The position numbers and the translations under genes are program-made. DNA of 64,000 nt from a virus, in IMG/VR virus record IMGVR_UViG_3300030388_001525, positions 1 through 64,000 of that record; one strand, 5' to 3'. Below the pieces are notes generated by a model. It was not told the DNA's origin. It did not search any database and was given only the letters and a program-made list of their open reading frames with translations. Position 1 is the stretch's first letter, and each line of letters begins with the position of its first letter. This document shows positions 14,063-20,264 of this stretch, in pieces.

Positions 14063-14548
14063 ATGAAACTAATAACAAAAACAGAATTTTTAAGCCGAGT
14101 TAAAGTGGTAAACTATAAGCAATCAAGAGGACACGATGCCCCATCATATGAATGGGATATCAAGTTCGACAACAAGAAAGTATGCAATTGTTGGGATGAC
14201 TCTTATGGTGGTGAACTAAATGTAACCAACTACGACAATCATTCAATAGAAGAGATATATAAGACAATTGAGCCTAAGTCATTGTGGGATGAAGAATACC
14301 AATGGACAACATCTCTTGAACTTTTAATGTCAGATTGTGCTACCATACACATAAATCAATTAGAAGAAAAGAAAGGAGTTCTTGTTGGAACTAAGAGCAA
14401 ATATATGATTCATGGATACAATAAATCAATACCATTTTTAATCAAAAGAGGTAATGCATATTGGATACAAGAAATCATAAATGGAATATCGGACAAATCC
14501 ACGATACTAAATAAGGATTATTTACTTAACTTAAAATTCACTATATAA
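14063..14548 (+). CDS. Hypothetical early protein (161 aa)
   Basis: Begins MKLITKTEFLSRVKVVNYKQ. Contains aromatic segments HDAPSYEWDIKFDNKKVCNC and WDEEYQWTTSLELLMSDC. The first half could be a small alpha/beta domain. Its last base overlaps the next start (TAATG at 14548), so the two are translationally coupled. No family recognised. Confidence 0.6.
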   Translation: MKLITKTEFLSRVKVVNYKQSRGHDAPSYEWDIKFDNKKVCNCWDDSYGGELNVTNYDNHSIEEIYKTIEPKSLWDEEYQWTTSLELLMSDCATIHINQLEEKKGVLVGTKSKYMIHGYNKSIPFLIKRGNAYWIQEIINGISDKSTILNKDYLLNLKFTI

Positions 14549-14784
14549 TGAGAGATAATAATGTATTAAACCTAACACCAAGTAAAATAAAAACTTGTGT
14601 GGACAAGCACATCGGAAATCAATTAGATTTTGCTTTTAATGACATCGCAAAAGAGTTAAATTTAGATTACATAGACCAATTTGACTTTCAACAAATCGAG
14701 CAAGTAAAGAACCTTAAAGCAAAGGTACTTTTAGAGATTCTAAGCCATTGTCATAGAGTATACAATCTCCGTAAGAGATTCTAA
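14548..14784 (+). CDS. Hypothetical helical protein (78 aa)
   Basis: Begins MRDNNVLNLTPSKIKTCVDK. All-helical prediction with FAFNDIAKELNLDYIDQFDF and a basic C-terminus RVYNLRKRF. The IAKELNLDYID stretch looks like a helix-turn-helix, so DNA binding is possible but weak. Last gene before the structured leader at 14789-14854. Confidence 0.5.
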   Translation: MRDNNVLNLTPSKIKTCVDKHIGNQLDFAFNDIAKELNLDYIDQFDFQQIEQVKNLKAKVLLEILSHCHRVYNLRKRF

Positions 14785-14788
14785 CTAA

Positions 14789-14854
14789 CCTCCACCTATA
14801 ATAGCCTTGCATAGAAATATGCGAGGTTTTGGTGGTAAAGGGCAATAGTGCCTT
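14789..14854 (+). ncRNA. Structured intergenic RNA element 1 (before the C5 methyltransferase gene)
   Basis: A 9-bp stem CCTTGCATA / TATGCGAGG (14805-14813, 14818-14826, one G-U) is capped by a GAAA tetraloop and followed by TTTT. An outer CCACC / GGTGG helix (14792-14796, 14831-14835) encloses it. A second hairpin GGCA-ATAG-TGCC (14841-14852) follows. The GGCAATARTGCC hairpin and the A-rich leader after it recur at 16674-16686. It may be a terminator plus a translation leader, or a protein-binding RNA. Confidence 0.55.
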
Positions 14855-14871
14855 AACATAAAACAAACAAA

Positions 14872-15648
14872 ATGAAAGTATTAGAATTATTTAGTGGCTC
14901 ACGTAGTATCGGCAAAGTAGCTGATGCACGTGGCCATCAAGTATTCTCGGTAGACAACGTAGCGTATCCAAATACAAATTGGGTTGGAGACATATTAGAT
15001 TGGGACTACAGACTAAACGAGATGCAATCAAGAACATTAAAAGAACTATACATACCCGATGTAATATGGGCATCACCACCTTGTACAGATTTCTCAGTAG
15101 CTTGTATAGGAAAGAAATGGATTAGTGGCCACGAGTATAAACCAAAGAACGCAGATTTACTTGGAATTCAAATCCTAAACAAAACTATTAGGATAATTCA
15201 GTTTTACTTAGAAAAAAATCCTAACCTTATATGGTACATAGAAAATCCAAGAGGAAAAATGAGAAAATCTCCTATCTTTTCTAAAATTGATCACCGAAGA
15301 GAAACGATAACTTATTGTCAATATACAAGTGGAGATGAATTACCACGTATGAAGCCTACAGACATATGGACTAACGACTTTGGATGGACTCCAAGAGTGA
15401 TGTGTAAAAATGGTGACCCTTGTCACGTATCTGCTCCAAGAGGAAGTCAAAGTGGAACTCAAGGTCTTAAGGGCAATCACGAAAGGAGCAAGATACCAAC
15501 TGACTTATGCAAAGTTATTATAGAGTCGGCTGAGGAAGAACAAGGACTTAATTCTAACTATCCACAAGAATATACTTGTTGTGGTGATGAGGTTGTAGAT
15601 TGGGTAGAGGATTACAGAGTATGCCCAACTTGCAAAGAACATATATAA
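14872..15648 (+). CDS. DNA (cytosine-5) methyltransferase-like protein 1
   Basis: 258 residues. Motif I LELFSGSRSIG (4-14) binds AdoMet. Motif IV WASPPCTDFS has the nucleophile C71. Motif VI IENPRGKMR (122-130) has the ENP triplet. The downstream half is shorter than in full restriction-type enzymes, with no obvious large target-recognition domain. The C-terminus has Cys pairs (C236-C237 and C251/C254) that could bind zinc. It would methylate cytosines in phage DNA, most likely to escape host restriction. It starts after the hairpin leader at 14789-14854. A second protein of the same type follows at 16997-17647 after a similar leader. Confidence 0.8.
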   Translation: MKVLELFSGSRSIGKVADARGHQVFSVDNVAYPNTNWVGDILDWDYRLNEMQSRTLKELYIPDVIWASPPCTDFSVACIGKKWISGHEYKPKNADLLGIQILNKTIRIIQFYLEKNPNLIWYIENPRGKMRKSPIFSKIDHRRETITYCQYTSGDELPRMKPTDIWTNDFGWTPRVMCKNGDPCHVSAPRGSQSGTQGLKGNHERSKIPTDLCKVIIESAEEEQGLNSNYPQEYTCCGDEVVDWVEDYRVCPTCKEHI

Positions 15649-15677
15649 ATAATAACTAACTTAAAACAAATATAATT

Positions 15678-15929
15678 ATGAACAAATTAACAAATCTCTA
15701 TAACAAATTTAGACACAACCTTGATGCTTATGACAATTGCGTTATTAATAAAGAATACTTTATTAATAATATGACAAAGGTCATAGAAGATTTCGAGCCG
15801 AATAAAGAAAATGCTGACATAATAGCTAATAAAGTTGTGCAAGAACTATGTGATGTAGGATTAGTAAACTCAGATAATATAAGTGAGATTACAAATATGA
15901 TTACAAACAAATTAAATGAAACACTATGA
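15678..15929 (+). CDS. Hypothetical helical protein (83 aa)
   Basis: Begins MNKLTNLYNKFRHNLDAYDN. Predicted helices throughout (YFINNMTKVIEDFEPN, ADIIANKVVQELCDVGLV, ISEITNMITNKLNETL), acidic, soluble. The end overlaps the next start by 4 nt (ATGA). No family recognised. Confidence 0.55.
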   Translation: MNKLTNLYNKFRHNLDAYDNCVINKEYFINNMTKVIEDFEPNKENADIIANKVVQELCDVGLVNSDNISEITNMITNKLNETL

Positions 15930-16105
15930 ATTATATAATAGAATTACGAGAGTATACAGATAGTGGTGATTACATTTCAAACGATTACGAGTTTGAGACT
16001 AAAACTGAGGCAATGAAATTTGCACGTGAAAACCGAAATGAAGTTTTTAAAATCTTAGAATATGAAGATGGTAAGGACTATAACCCTAAAGAATTAAGCT
16101 TATGA
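15926..16105 (+). CDS. Small hypothetical protein (59 aa)
   Basis: ATG at 15926 overlapping the preceding stop as ATGA; stop TGA at 16103-16105. Begins MNYIIELREYTDSGDYISND and continues YEFETKTEAMKFARENRNEV. The pattern beta-strand, turn, strand, then the helix TEAMKFARE resembles small phage proteins with a ferredoxin-like half. Coupled to both neighbours. Confidence 0.55.
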   Translation: MNYIIELREYTDSGDYISNDYEFETKTEAMKFARENRNEVFKILEYEDGKDYNPKELSL

Positions 16106-16239
16106 TGACTAAAGAACAAATGGATTCAGATGATGCATTACTGATTTGGATACAACGCTTGAAACAAGCATTAAAGAGTGGAGATGTAATGTATGCAATG
16201 GAGTGTGATAAAATGATATATAAACTTAAAAATAAATAA
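16102..16239 (+). CDS. Small helical protein (45 aa)
   Basis: ATG at 16102, overlapping the previous stop by 4 nt. Begins MMTKEQMDSDDALLIWIQRL and ends MIYKLKNK: two helices, amphipathic. One base separates it from the next gene. Function unknown. Confidence 0.5.
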   Translation: MMTKEQMDSDDALLIWIQRLKQALKSGDVMYAMECDKMIYKLKNK

Positions 16240-16240
16240 A

Positions 16241-16489
16241 ATGAAAGATTTAAATAAATTCGAAGCAGAACAACTACTGCACTTAGCACAAAAAATAGTT
16301 GATTATGGATACATTAATGAATACGAACACTATTGGGAAACGATAGAAGATGTTGGTAAGACAAATGAGATGGGAGGAATGAAAAATACTGAAGATTGGT
16401 TAGACCAAGATAAGTTAAACAAAAGCAATCATATCTTTAAATATTTTTATGCATTAGACAAGTTTATTAATAATCTAAATTCAAAATAG
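16241..16489 (+). CDS. Hypothetical helical protein (82 aa)
   Basis: Begins MKDLNKFEAEQLLHLAQKIV. Helical and acidic, with aromatic residues (YINEYEHYWETIEDVG) and a C-terminal FKYFYALDKFINNL. Soluble. No family recognised. It is followed after 2 nt by a small membrane peptide. Confidence 0.55.
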   Translation: MKDLNKFEAEQLLHLAQKIVDYGYINEYEHYWETIEDVGKTNEMGGMKNTEDWLDQDKLNKSNHIFKYFYALDKFINNLNSK

Positions 16490-16491
16490 TT

Positions 16492-16605
16492 ATGAAAGAT
16501 TTATGGAAATACTTTATAAAATATCCAATTTTATTTTTATTTGATTTGTTGATATTGTTAACGATTGTTGTGTTTTTCTACATATTAATATGGATAGTTT
16601 ATTGA
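16492..16605 (+). CDS. Small membrane peptide (37 aa)
   Basis: ATG at 16492, stop TGA at 16603-16605. A short basic N-terminus (MKDLWKYFIKYP) is followed by one hydrophobic helix of ~25 residues (LFLFDLLILLTIVVFFYILI). Such early membrane peptides can alter the host envelope or exclude other phages; nothing specific is visible. Its stop lies inside the TTGAAC repeat. Confidence 0.5.
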   Translation: MKDLWKYFIKYPILFLFDLLILLTIVVFFYILIWIVY

Positions 16606-16621
16606 ACAAGTTTTGAACGAG
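16602..16621 (+). promoter_or_regulatory. Tandem TTGAAC half-sites, 11-bp period (copy 1)
   Basis: TTGAACAAG and TTGAACGAG are repeated directly with an 11-bp period, immediately before hairpin element 2. A near-identical pair (TTGAATAAG twice) lies at 17782-17801 before element 3. One-turn spacing suggests a protein binding one DNA face. Confidence 0.4.
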
Positions 16622-16628
16622 ATCTCGA

Positions 16629-16686
16629 CACCTTATGCCCCACTATTAATCGTAGTGGGGTTTTGAGGTGCAAGGCAATAATGCCC
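16629..16686 (+). ncRNA. Structured intergenic RNA element 2 (before the second methyltransferase operon)
   Basis: An outer CACCT / AGGTG helix (16629-16633, 16666-16670) encloses the 8-bp stem CCCCACTA / TAGTGGGG (16638-16645, 16653-16660), followed by TTTT. A GGCA-ATAA-TGCC hairpin (16674-16685) then precedes an A-rich leader to the ATG at 16707. The architecture and the GGCAATARTGCC motif match element 1. Confidence 0.55.
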
Positions 16687-16706
16687 TAATTTAACAACAA
16701 ACAACA

Positions 16707-17000
16707 ATGAAATTAAATAAACTTTTTATGGACAATAGTCGATTTATAGAGATGATTGATATATTTACCACAAACACAATTAAAGAAAAATTCAATAACA
16801 ACGTATATAATGAGTTTGGAGATATGTATGAAGATGTCCAAGATGCTTATAACGAGTTATATGATGAGAATGAAGTACAAGCTAATATACTTGGGTTATA
16901 TTCTGATAACGATAAAGTTTTTTACACTGACGATCCTACAAAACAAGCAATTTTATCTCAACAAGAGGTAAACAGAAAACTTTCAAATAAAAAACAATGA
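16707..17000 (+). CDS. Hypothetical acidic protein (97 aa)
   Basis: Begins MKLNKLFMDNSRFIEMIDIF. Very acidic in the middle (NEFGDMYEDVQDAYNELYDE, NEVQANILG) with a short basic C-terminus. It overlaps the start of the methyltransferase-like gene by 4 nt, so the pair is translationally coupled and may act together, for instance as modifier or inhibitor of a restriction function. That is only inferred from position and charge. Confidence 0.55.
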   Translation: MKLNKLFMDNSRFIEMIDIFTTNTIKEKFNNNVYNEFGDMYEDVQDAYNELYDENEVQANILGLYSDNDKVFYTDDPTKQAILSQQEVNRKLSNKKQ

Positions 17001-17647
17001 AAAAAATACTTATAGCTTGTGAAGAATCACAAACGATTGCAAAAAAATTCAGAGAGAAAGGTTATGAAGCTTATTCTTGTGACTTGGAGAATTGTAGTGG
17101 TGGAAAACCTCAGTATCATATTAAAGGTGATGCACTAAAAGAGGCCTATAGTGGAAAATATCATTTAATGATTGCACATCCTCCTTGCACATACTTAGCA
17201 GTAAGTGGTGCAAGATGGATGTATAATAAGGATGGTAGTATAAACAAACAACGCAAAGAAAACCAAGAAGAGGCTTTAAAGTTTGTTCAGAAACTATTAG
17301 ATGCACCAATCAAACACATTGCTTTGGAAAATCCAATTAGTGTAATATCTACCCAGATTAGAAAGCCAAATCAAATAGTACAACCATATTTCTTTGGAGA
17401 CAAAGCATCCAAATCAACTTGCTTGTGGTTAAAAAACTTACCATTACTTGTTCCTACTAATATAGTAAGTAAAGGAGAGTTTTTTGAATGGGTGGATAAA
17501 AATGGGAAAAAGAAAAGACAAGCCCAATGGTATATGGATGCGTTGGCTAAAGCTAAGAGTCCAGAAGAGAGAAGAACTTTGAGAAGTAAGACTTTTGATG
17601 GAATGGCTGAAGCTATGGTAGAGCAGTGGAAGTTCATATTAAGCTAA
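16997..17647 (+). CDS. DNA (cytosine-5) methyltransferase-like protein 2
   Basis: 216 residues. Begins MKKILIACEESQTIAKKFRE, an unusual motif I (ACEESQ) followed by a CDL acidic pair. The motif IV equivalent is AHPPCTYLAVSGARW with C64, and the ENP triplet is at 111-113 (LENPISVIS). QPYFFGDKASKSTCLWLKNL is characteristic of this phage family, usually annotated as a C5-cytosine methyltransferase. It lacks a recognisable target-recognition domain. Because motif I is divergent, activity on cytosine is probable but not certain. It is the second such protein in the early block. Confidence 0.7.
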   Translation: MKKILIACEESQTIAKKFREKGYEAYSCDLENCSGGKPQYHIKGDALKEAYSGKYHLMIAHPPCTYLAVSGARWMYNKDGSINKQRKENQEEALKFVQKLLDAPIKHIALENPISVISTQIRKPNQIVQPYFFGDKASKSTCLWLKNLPLLVPTNIVSKGEFFEWVDKNGKKKRQAQWYMDALAKAKSPEERRTLRSKTFDGMAEAMVEQWKFILS

Positions 17648-17716
17648 AAACGGAGATACCCAAGTATCAAGTGATAGGAGAAAGTCTCTTAGAACGCGTT
17701 TATGAAGGCCGTTTTT
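17646..17716 (+). ncRNA. Multibranched RNA / terminator-like element
   Basis: An AAAAACGG / CCGTTTTT closing helix (17646-17653, 17709-17716) encloses the hairpins GATAC-CCAA-GTATC and AGGAGA-AAG-TCTCTT and an AACGCGTT palindrome, and is followed by a T-rich run. It overlaps the stop codon of the methyltransferase-like gene. It could terminate this operon or be an independent structured RNA. Confidence 0.45.
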
Positions 17717-17776
17717 TAAAAAAATCAATAAAATGAAAGAATAACAACGCAAAGTTAGTTATAAGGATAATTTAAC

Positions 17777-17820
17777 TATATTTGAATAAGTTTTGAATAA
17801 GTAATTGTTTGTTAGTTTTG
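17777..17820 (+). promoter_or_regulatory. Early promoter candidate with tandem TTGAAT half-sites
   Basis: TTTTG (17791-17795), 17 nt, then TAGTTTTG (17813-17820) fits the Bacteroidetes -33/-7 promoter. The start would be near 17826, so the hairpin at 17829-17867 would be at the 5' end of the mRNA. The tandem TTGAATAAG pair (17782-17801) overlaps the -33 element, as an operator or activator site would. A further TATATTTG lies at 17777-17784. Confidence 0.5.
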
Positions 17821-17828
17821 TTACTCAT

Positions 17829-17867
17829 CACCCCACTATGTTTTGATCGTAGTGGGGTTTTGGGGTG
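17829..17867 (+). ncRNA. Leader hairpin element 3
   Basis: The stem CCCCACTA / TAGTGGGG (17831-17838, 17850-17857) repeats the stem of element 2 with a longer loop. CACCCC (17829-17834) can instead pair with GGGGTG (17862-17867), so two exclusive folds are possible. It is the 5' leader of the gene at 17902 if the promoter above is right. Confidence 0.45.
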
Positions 17868-17901
17868 AAAATCAAATTTTATATTAATTTAAATCAAAAC
17901 T

Positions 17902-18774
17902 ATGCCTAATCACGTACGTTGTTACATTACAACAACAAAACAAAATGTAATCAAGATTAAAGAGTTAATTAAAGACAAAGAAAATGGTCTTGCTGAAGCT
18001 TTAGTCCCAATGCCCCAAGAAATTAGAAACACAGATAAATCTTTTCCCAAAGAATTTGGTAAAAAACTTAACAACGATAGTGCTAAGTTAATCGATAAAT
18101 ATCGCTTTGACAATTGGTATGATTGGTCAGTCCAGAATTGGGGAACTAAGTGGGGATGTTATGAAAATGAAATTGAAGACAAGTATTATTCTTTCACAAC
18201 TGCTTGGTCACCATTAGATGAAGATATCATTGAAAAATTAGCCAAAATAATTCCTAACTTTAGCTATATGTATGAAGAAGAAACGGGATGGGGTGGAGCA
18301 ATGACATTTGAAAATGGGGTTTGTATACATCGAATGGAATATGACTCCCCACAATTTGATGAAGAAGTGTACTTACTTATTAATAAGGATGGCTATGTAA
18401 TAAAATACGAGGATTTAGGTCAATCTTGGGTTCAGATAGATGAAGAGTTGATATGGGTAGGATTAGCAGAACTTTCTTATCTTAAAGAAGAACATACAAC
18501 CGATGAAGGTACGTTTAAGGTAGGATACTACCACGCTTATTCATTACAAGAGTTTGCTGGGGATACATTAGAAAGTTCTATAATAGACATTTGCAAGAAT
18601 AGTAAAAAGCTACCAGATTATAAATCATTTTATAATAGTGGAATTCCAAAAGATACACCTAAAACTGAGCCATTTGAATTTCAATGGAATAGTGGAGAAG
18701 GTAGTGAAGACCATAACATTAAAACTATATCGACAAAGATAGAAGTAGAACGAAACCCTATAATATGGGGATAG
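17902..18774 (+). CDS. YubB/DUF1281-like (Api92-type) protein
   Basis: 290 residues. Begins MPNHVRCYITTTKQNVIKIK, the typical 'MPNxVxxxxTI' start. LVPMPQEI, NWGTKWGCYE and FTTAWSPLDEDIIEKLAKIIP are the conserved blocks of the YubB ferredoxin-like domain found in plasmid and phage proteins. The conserved core is residues ~1-140; the C-terminal half is diverged. The biochemical role of the family is not known to me. Proteins of this type often sit in early or accessory phage regions. Leader AATCAAAACTATG. Confidence 0.65.
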   Translation: MPNHVRCYITTTKQNVIKIKELIKDKENGLAEALVPMPQEIRNTDKSFPKEFGKKLNNDSAKLIDKYRFDNWYDWSVQNWGTKWGCYENEIEDKYYSFTTAWSPLDEDIIEKLAKIIPNFSYMYEEETGWGGAMTFENGVCIHRMEYDSPQFDEEVYLLINKDGYVIKYEDLGQSWVQIDEELIWVGLAELSYLKEEHTTDEGTFKVGYYHAYSLQEFAGDTLESSIIDICKNSKKLPDYKSFYNSGIPKDTPKTEPFEFQWNSGEGSEDHNIKTISTKIEVERNPIIWG

Positions 18775-18797
18775 TATTAACCATTAAAAACTCACCA

Positions 18798-18956
18798 ATG
18801 AACGAATTAGAACATATGATTTTAAATGAAAAGCTTAAAGAAAAACCAAACTACGACTACATACGTTGGTTACAACAATTAAGTTTGGATTGTTTAAAAG
18901 AAATAGGAAAACCCTTTCCTAAATACTCTAATAATAATTTTGTTATACCAAAGTAA
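18798..18956 (+). CDS. Small hypothetical protein (52 aa)
   Basis: An ATG at 18798 gives MNELEHMILNEKLKEKPNYD; an upstream ATG at 18765 in frame would add 11 residues but overlaps the preceding gene. The helical, charged N-terminal half contains the LNEKLKEKPNYDYIRWLQQL segment. Function unknown. It is followed by the structured RNA candidate at 19001. Confidence 0.5.
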   Translation: MNELEHMILNEKLKEKPNYDYIRWLQQLSLDCLKEIGKPFPKYSNNNFVIPK

Positions 18957-19000
18957 TACCTTATTTTTGCTATGGTTATTAAGTTTTATGTGTAAAAGTA

Positions 19001-19092
19001 TGGGGTAGATTGAGGGATATTCCCACTTAACTTTATGGGTGAATAAGATCATCCGTTAATTTTATTATTGTCTTTCTACCCCAACTTTTTTT
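19001..19092 (+). ncRNA. Three-way-junction RNA candidate with terminal U-run
   Basis: The 9-bp closing stem TGGGGTAGA / TCTACCCCA (19001-19009, 19075-19083) encloses a GGGA-TAT-TCCC hairpin (19014-19024) and an 8-bp hairpin ATGGGTGA / TCATCCGT (19035-19042, 19049-19056, with G-U pairs). An ACTTTTTTTT run follows. The stretch has no ORF, fills the 150-bp gap between two early genes, and ends like an intrinsic terminator. I do not recognise a known riboswitch or ribozyme core. Confidence 0.55.
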
Positions 19093-19104
19093 TATTAACT
19101 ACCT

Positions 19105-19320
19105 ATGAATTTATCAGAATACCTTATCGAAGAAGTAAAAAGAGACAGAGAGTTTAAAGCAAACTCCAGTAAGAATTTTATTAATCTCAATGACTACTTT
19201 AAAAATAGTGGAAAGACAGAAATAAACACTAATCTAAAGTACATAACTCCTAACTATAGAGCAAATAAAATTACCCATATCAACAACGATATGTCTAAAT
19301 ATAAATTAAATAAACATTAA
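19105..19320 (+). CDS. Hypothetical protein (71 aa)
   Basis: Begins MNLSEYLIEEVKRDREFKAN. A helical start, then an Asn/Lys-rich region (SSKNFINLNDYFKNSG, ITPNYRANKITHINND). Probably partly disordered. It starts 12 nt after the U-run of the RNA element, so that element may control it. No family recognised. Confidence 0.5.
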   Translation: MNLSEYLIEEVKRDREFKANSSKNFINLNDYFKNSGKTEINTNLKYITPNYRANKITHINNDMSKYKLNKH

Positions 19321-19324
19321 TTAA

Positions 19325-19564
19325 ATGAAAAACAATGAAAAAGATGATGACAGAGTTCCTCATTATTATAAAGGAATAAATAAAGAACGTAATTATCAAG
19401 CAAGGTATGTGGTAAGCGATTTTGATTGCACTTATAATATTGGGACTGCCGTAACTTATTGCTTACGAAGTTCACGAAAACACGTGACACCAATCGCTGA
19501 TCTTGTCAAAGCAATTGCACATTTAGAATTTGAAATAGAAAGAATTAACGAAAAATATAATTAA
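19325..19564 (+). CDS. Small hypothetical protein (79 aa), DUF3310-like context
   Basis: Begins MKNNEKDDDRVPHYYKGINK. The block YNIGTAVTYCLRSSRKHVTPIADLVKAIAHLEFEI recalls small phage SaV-like proteins (DUF3310, 'HYxxGxxE...LGNAVKYLwRaGkK....DLxKAxxYLe') of unknown function. The alignment is good in the middle and weak at the N-terminus. It ends directly before the DnaA-like gene (stop, then ATG). Confidence 0.55.
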   Translation: MKNNEKDDDRVPHYYKGINKERNYQARYVVSDFDCTYNIGTAVTYCLRSSRKHVTPIADLVKAIAHLEFEIERINEKYN

Positions 19565-19861
19565 ATGAAAAAAGAAATATTTGATAAATACGCTACTGCA
19601 ATAGCAGAGCAATTTCACCTCAACTTAGATGAGATGTTTGATAAATCCAGGAGAAGAGATTTAGTAGATGCTCGACAACTACTTTTTTACTTATGTCTTG
19701 AAAGACCAATTAGAGTCTCTTATGTACAGAAGTTTATGGAAGACAACGGATGCAAGATTGCACATTCCACAATTATACATGGATACAAACAAGCTAAAGC
19801 TTTAATAGACGCAGATAAAGATTACTTGCATATGATTGAAAAAATTAATAAAGAATTTTAA
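19565..19861 (+). CDS. DnaA domain-IV-like DNA-binding protein 1
   Basis: 98 residues. DLVDARQLLFYLCLERPIRVSYV followed by HSTIIHGYKQAKALID is the DnaA C-terminal helix-turn-helix signature (R-x-VxARQ-xxYL ... HSTVxHxxxxI) that contacts DnaA boxes. The AAA+ ATPase, domain I and domain II are absent: the protein is the DNA-binding part alone with ~35 N-terminal residues. It could occupy origin or operator DNA, competing with or recruiting host DnaA. It lies just before the recombination genes and overlaps the next start by one base. Confidence 0.7.
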   Translation: MKKEIFDKYATAIAEQFHLNLDEMFDKSRRRDLVDARQLLFYLCLERPIRVSYVQKFMEDNGCKIAHSTIIHGYKQAKALIDADKDYLHMIEKINKEF

Positions 19862-20259
19862 TGAAGTACACCCTAAAAGATATAGTTAAACAAGCTTTAG
19901 AGGATAGGTCATCAGTGATGAGTACCCTTCCTCAAGGTTTTAGTGTTATTGGATTAGGGGTGAAGTTACAGTCATTTCCAAGCCAAACGGAAATTCTTAA
20001 CTGTTCAAAAGGAGGGGATTACTTTAAAGAAATAGAAATATCAGAGTATAATTATTTTTTTAATAATGGATGGAAAAAAGGAAAACTTAAAGTGGCTATA
20101 AACAACTGCCTTTATAAGTTAGACTTGATAGAAGTTAGAATGAAGGAAGAAATGAACACAAGAAAGAATGATAAACACATTCAAAATTTAAAAACAAGAA
20201 GAGAGAATGTTCTTGTTAAATATGCTAAACACAATCAAAAATTAAATCAATTAAATTAA
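19861..20259 (+). CDS. Hypothetical protein with C-terminal coiled coil (132 aa)
   Basis: Begins MKYTLKDIVKQALEDRSSVM. The second half is a charged coiled coil (LIEVRMKEEMNTRKNDKHIQ, VLVKYAKHNQKLNQL). The middle has an ISEYNYFFNNGWKKGKLK segment. It is coupled to the DnaA-like gene (TAATG) and 5 nt before the ERF gene, so it may be a recombination or replication accessory. No family recognised. Confidence 0.5.
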   Translation: MKYTLKDIVKQALEDRSSVMSTLPQGFSVIGLGVKLQSFPSQTEILNCSKGGDYFKEIEISEYNYFFNNGWKKGKLKVAINNCLYKLDLIEVRMKEEMNTRKNDKHIQNLKTRRENVLVKYAKHNQKLNQLN

Positions 20260-20264
20260 ATCAA

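Noticed and set aside
17651-17710. tRNA-like start (GGAGATACCCAAGT, as in class II tRNAs)
   Set aside because: No T-arm, no acceptor pairing and no anticodon stem of the right length; the sequence folds better as a multibranched terminator-like element.
17646-17716. Hammerhead-ribozyme resemblance (three helices, GTGAT and AGAA near the junction)
   Set aside because: The CUGAUGA and GAAA core and a cleavage NUH triplet are not present.
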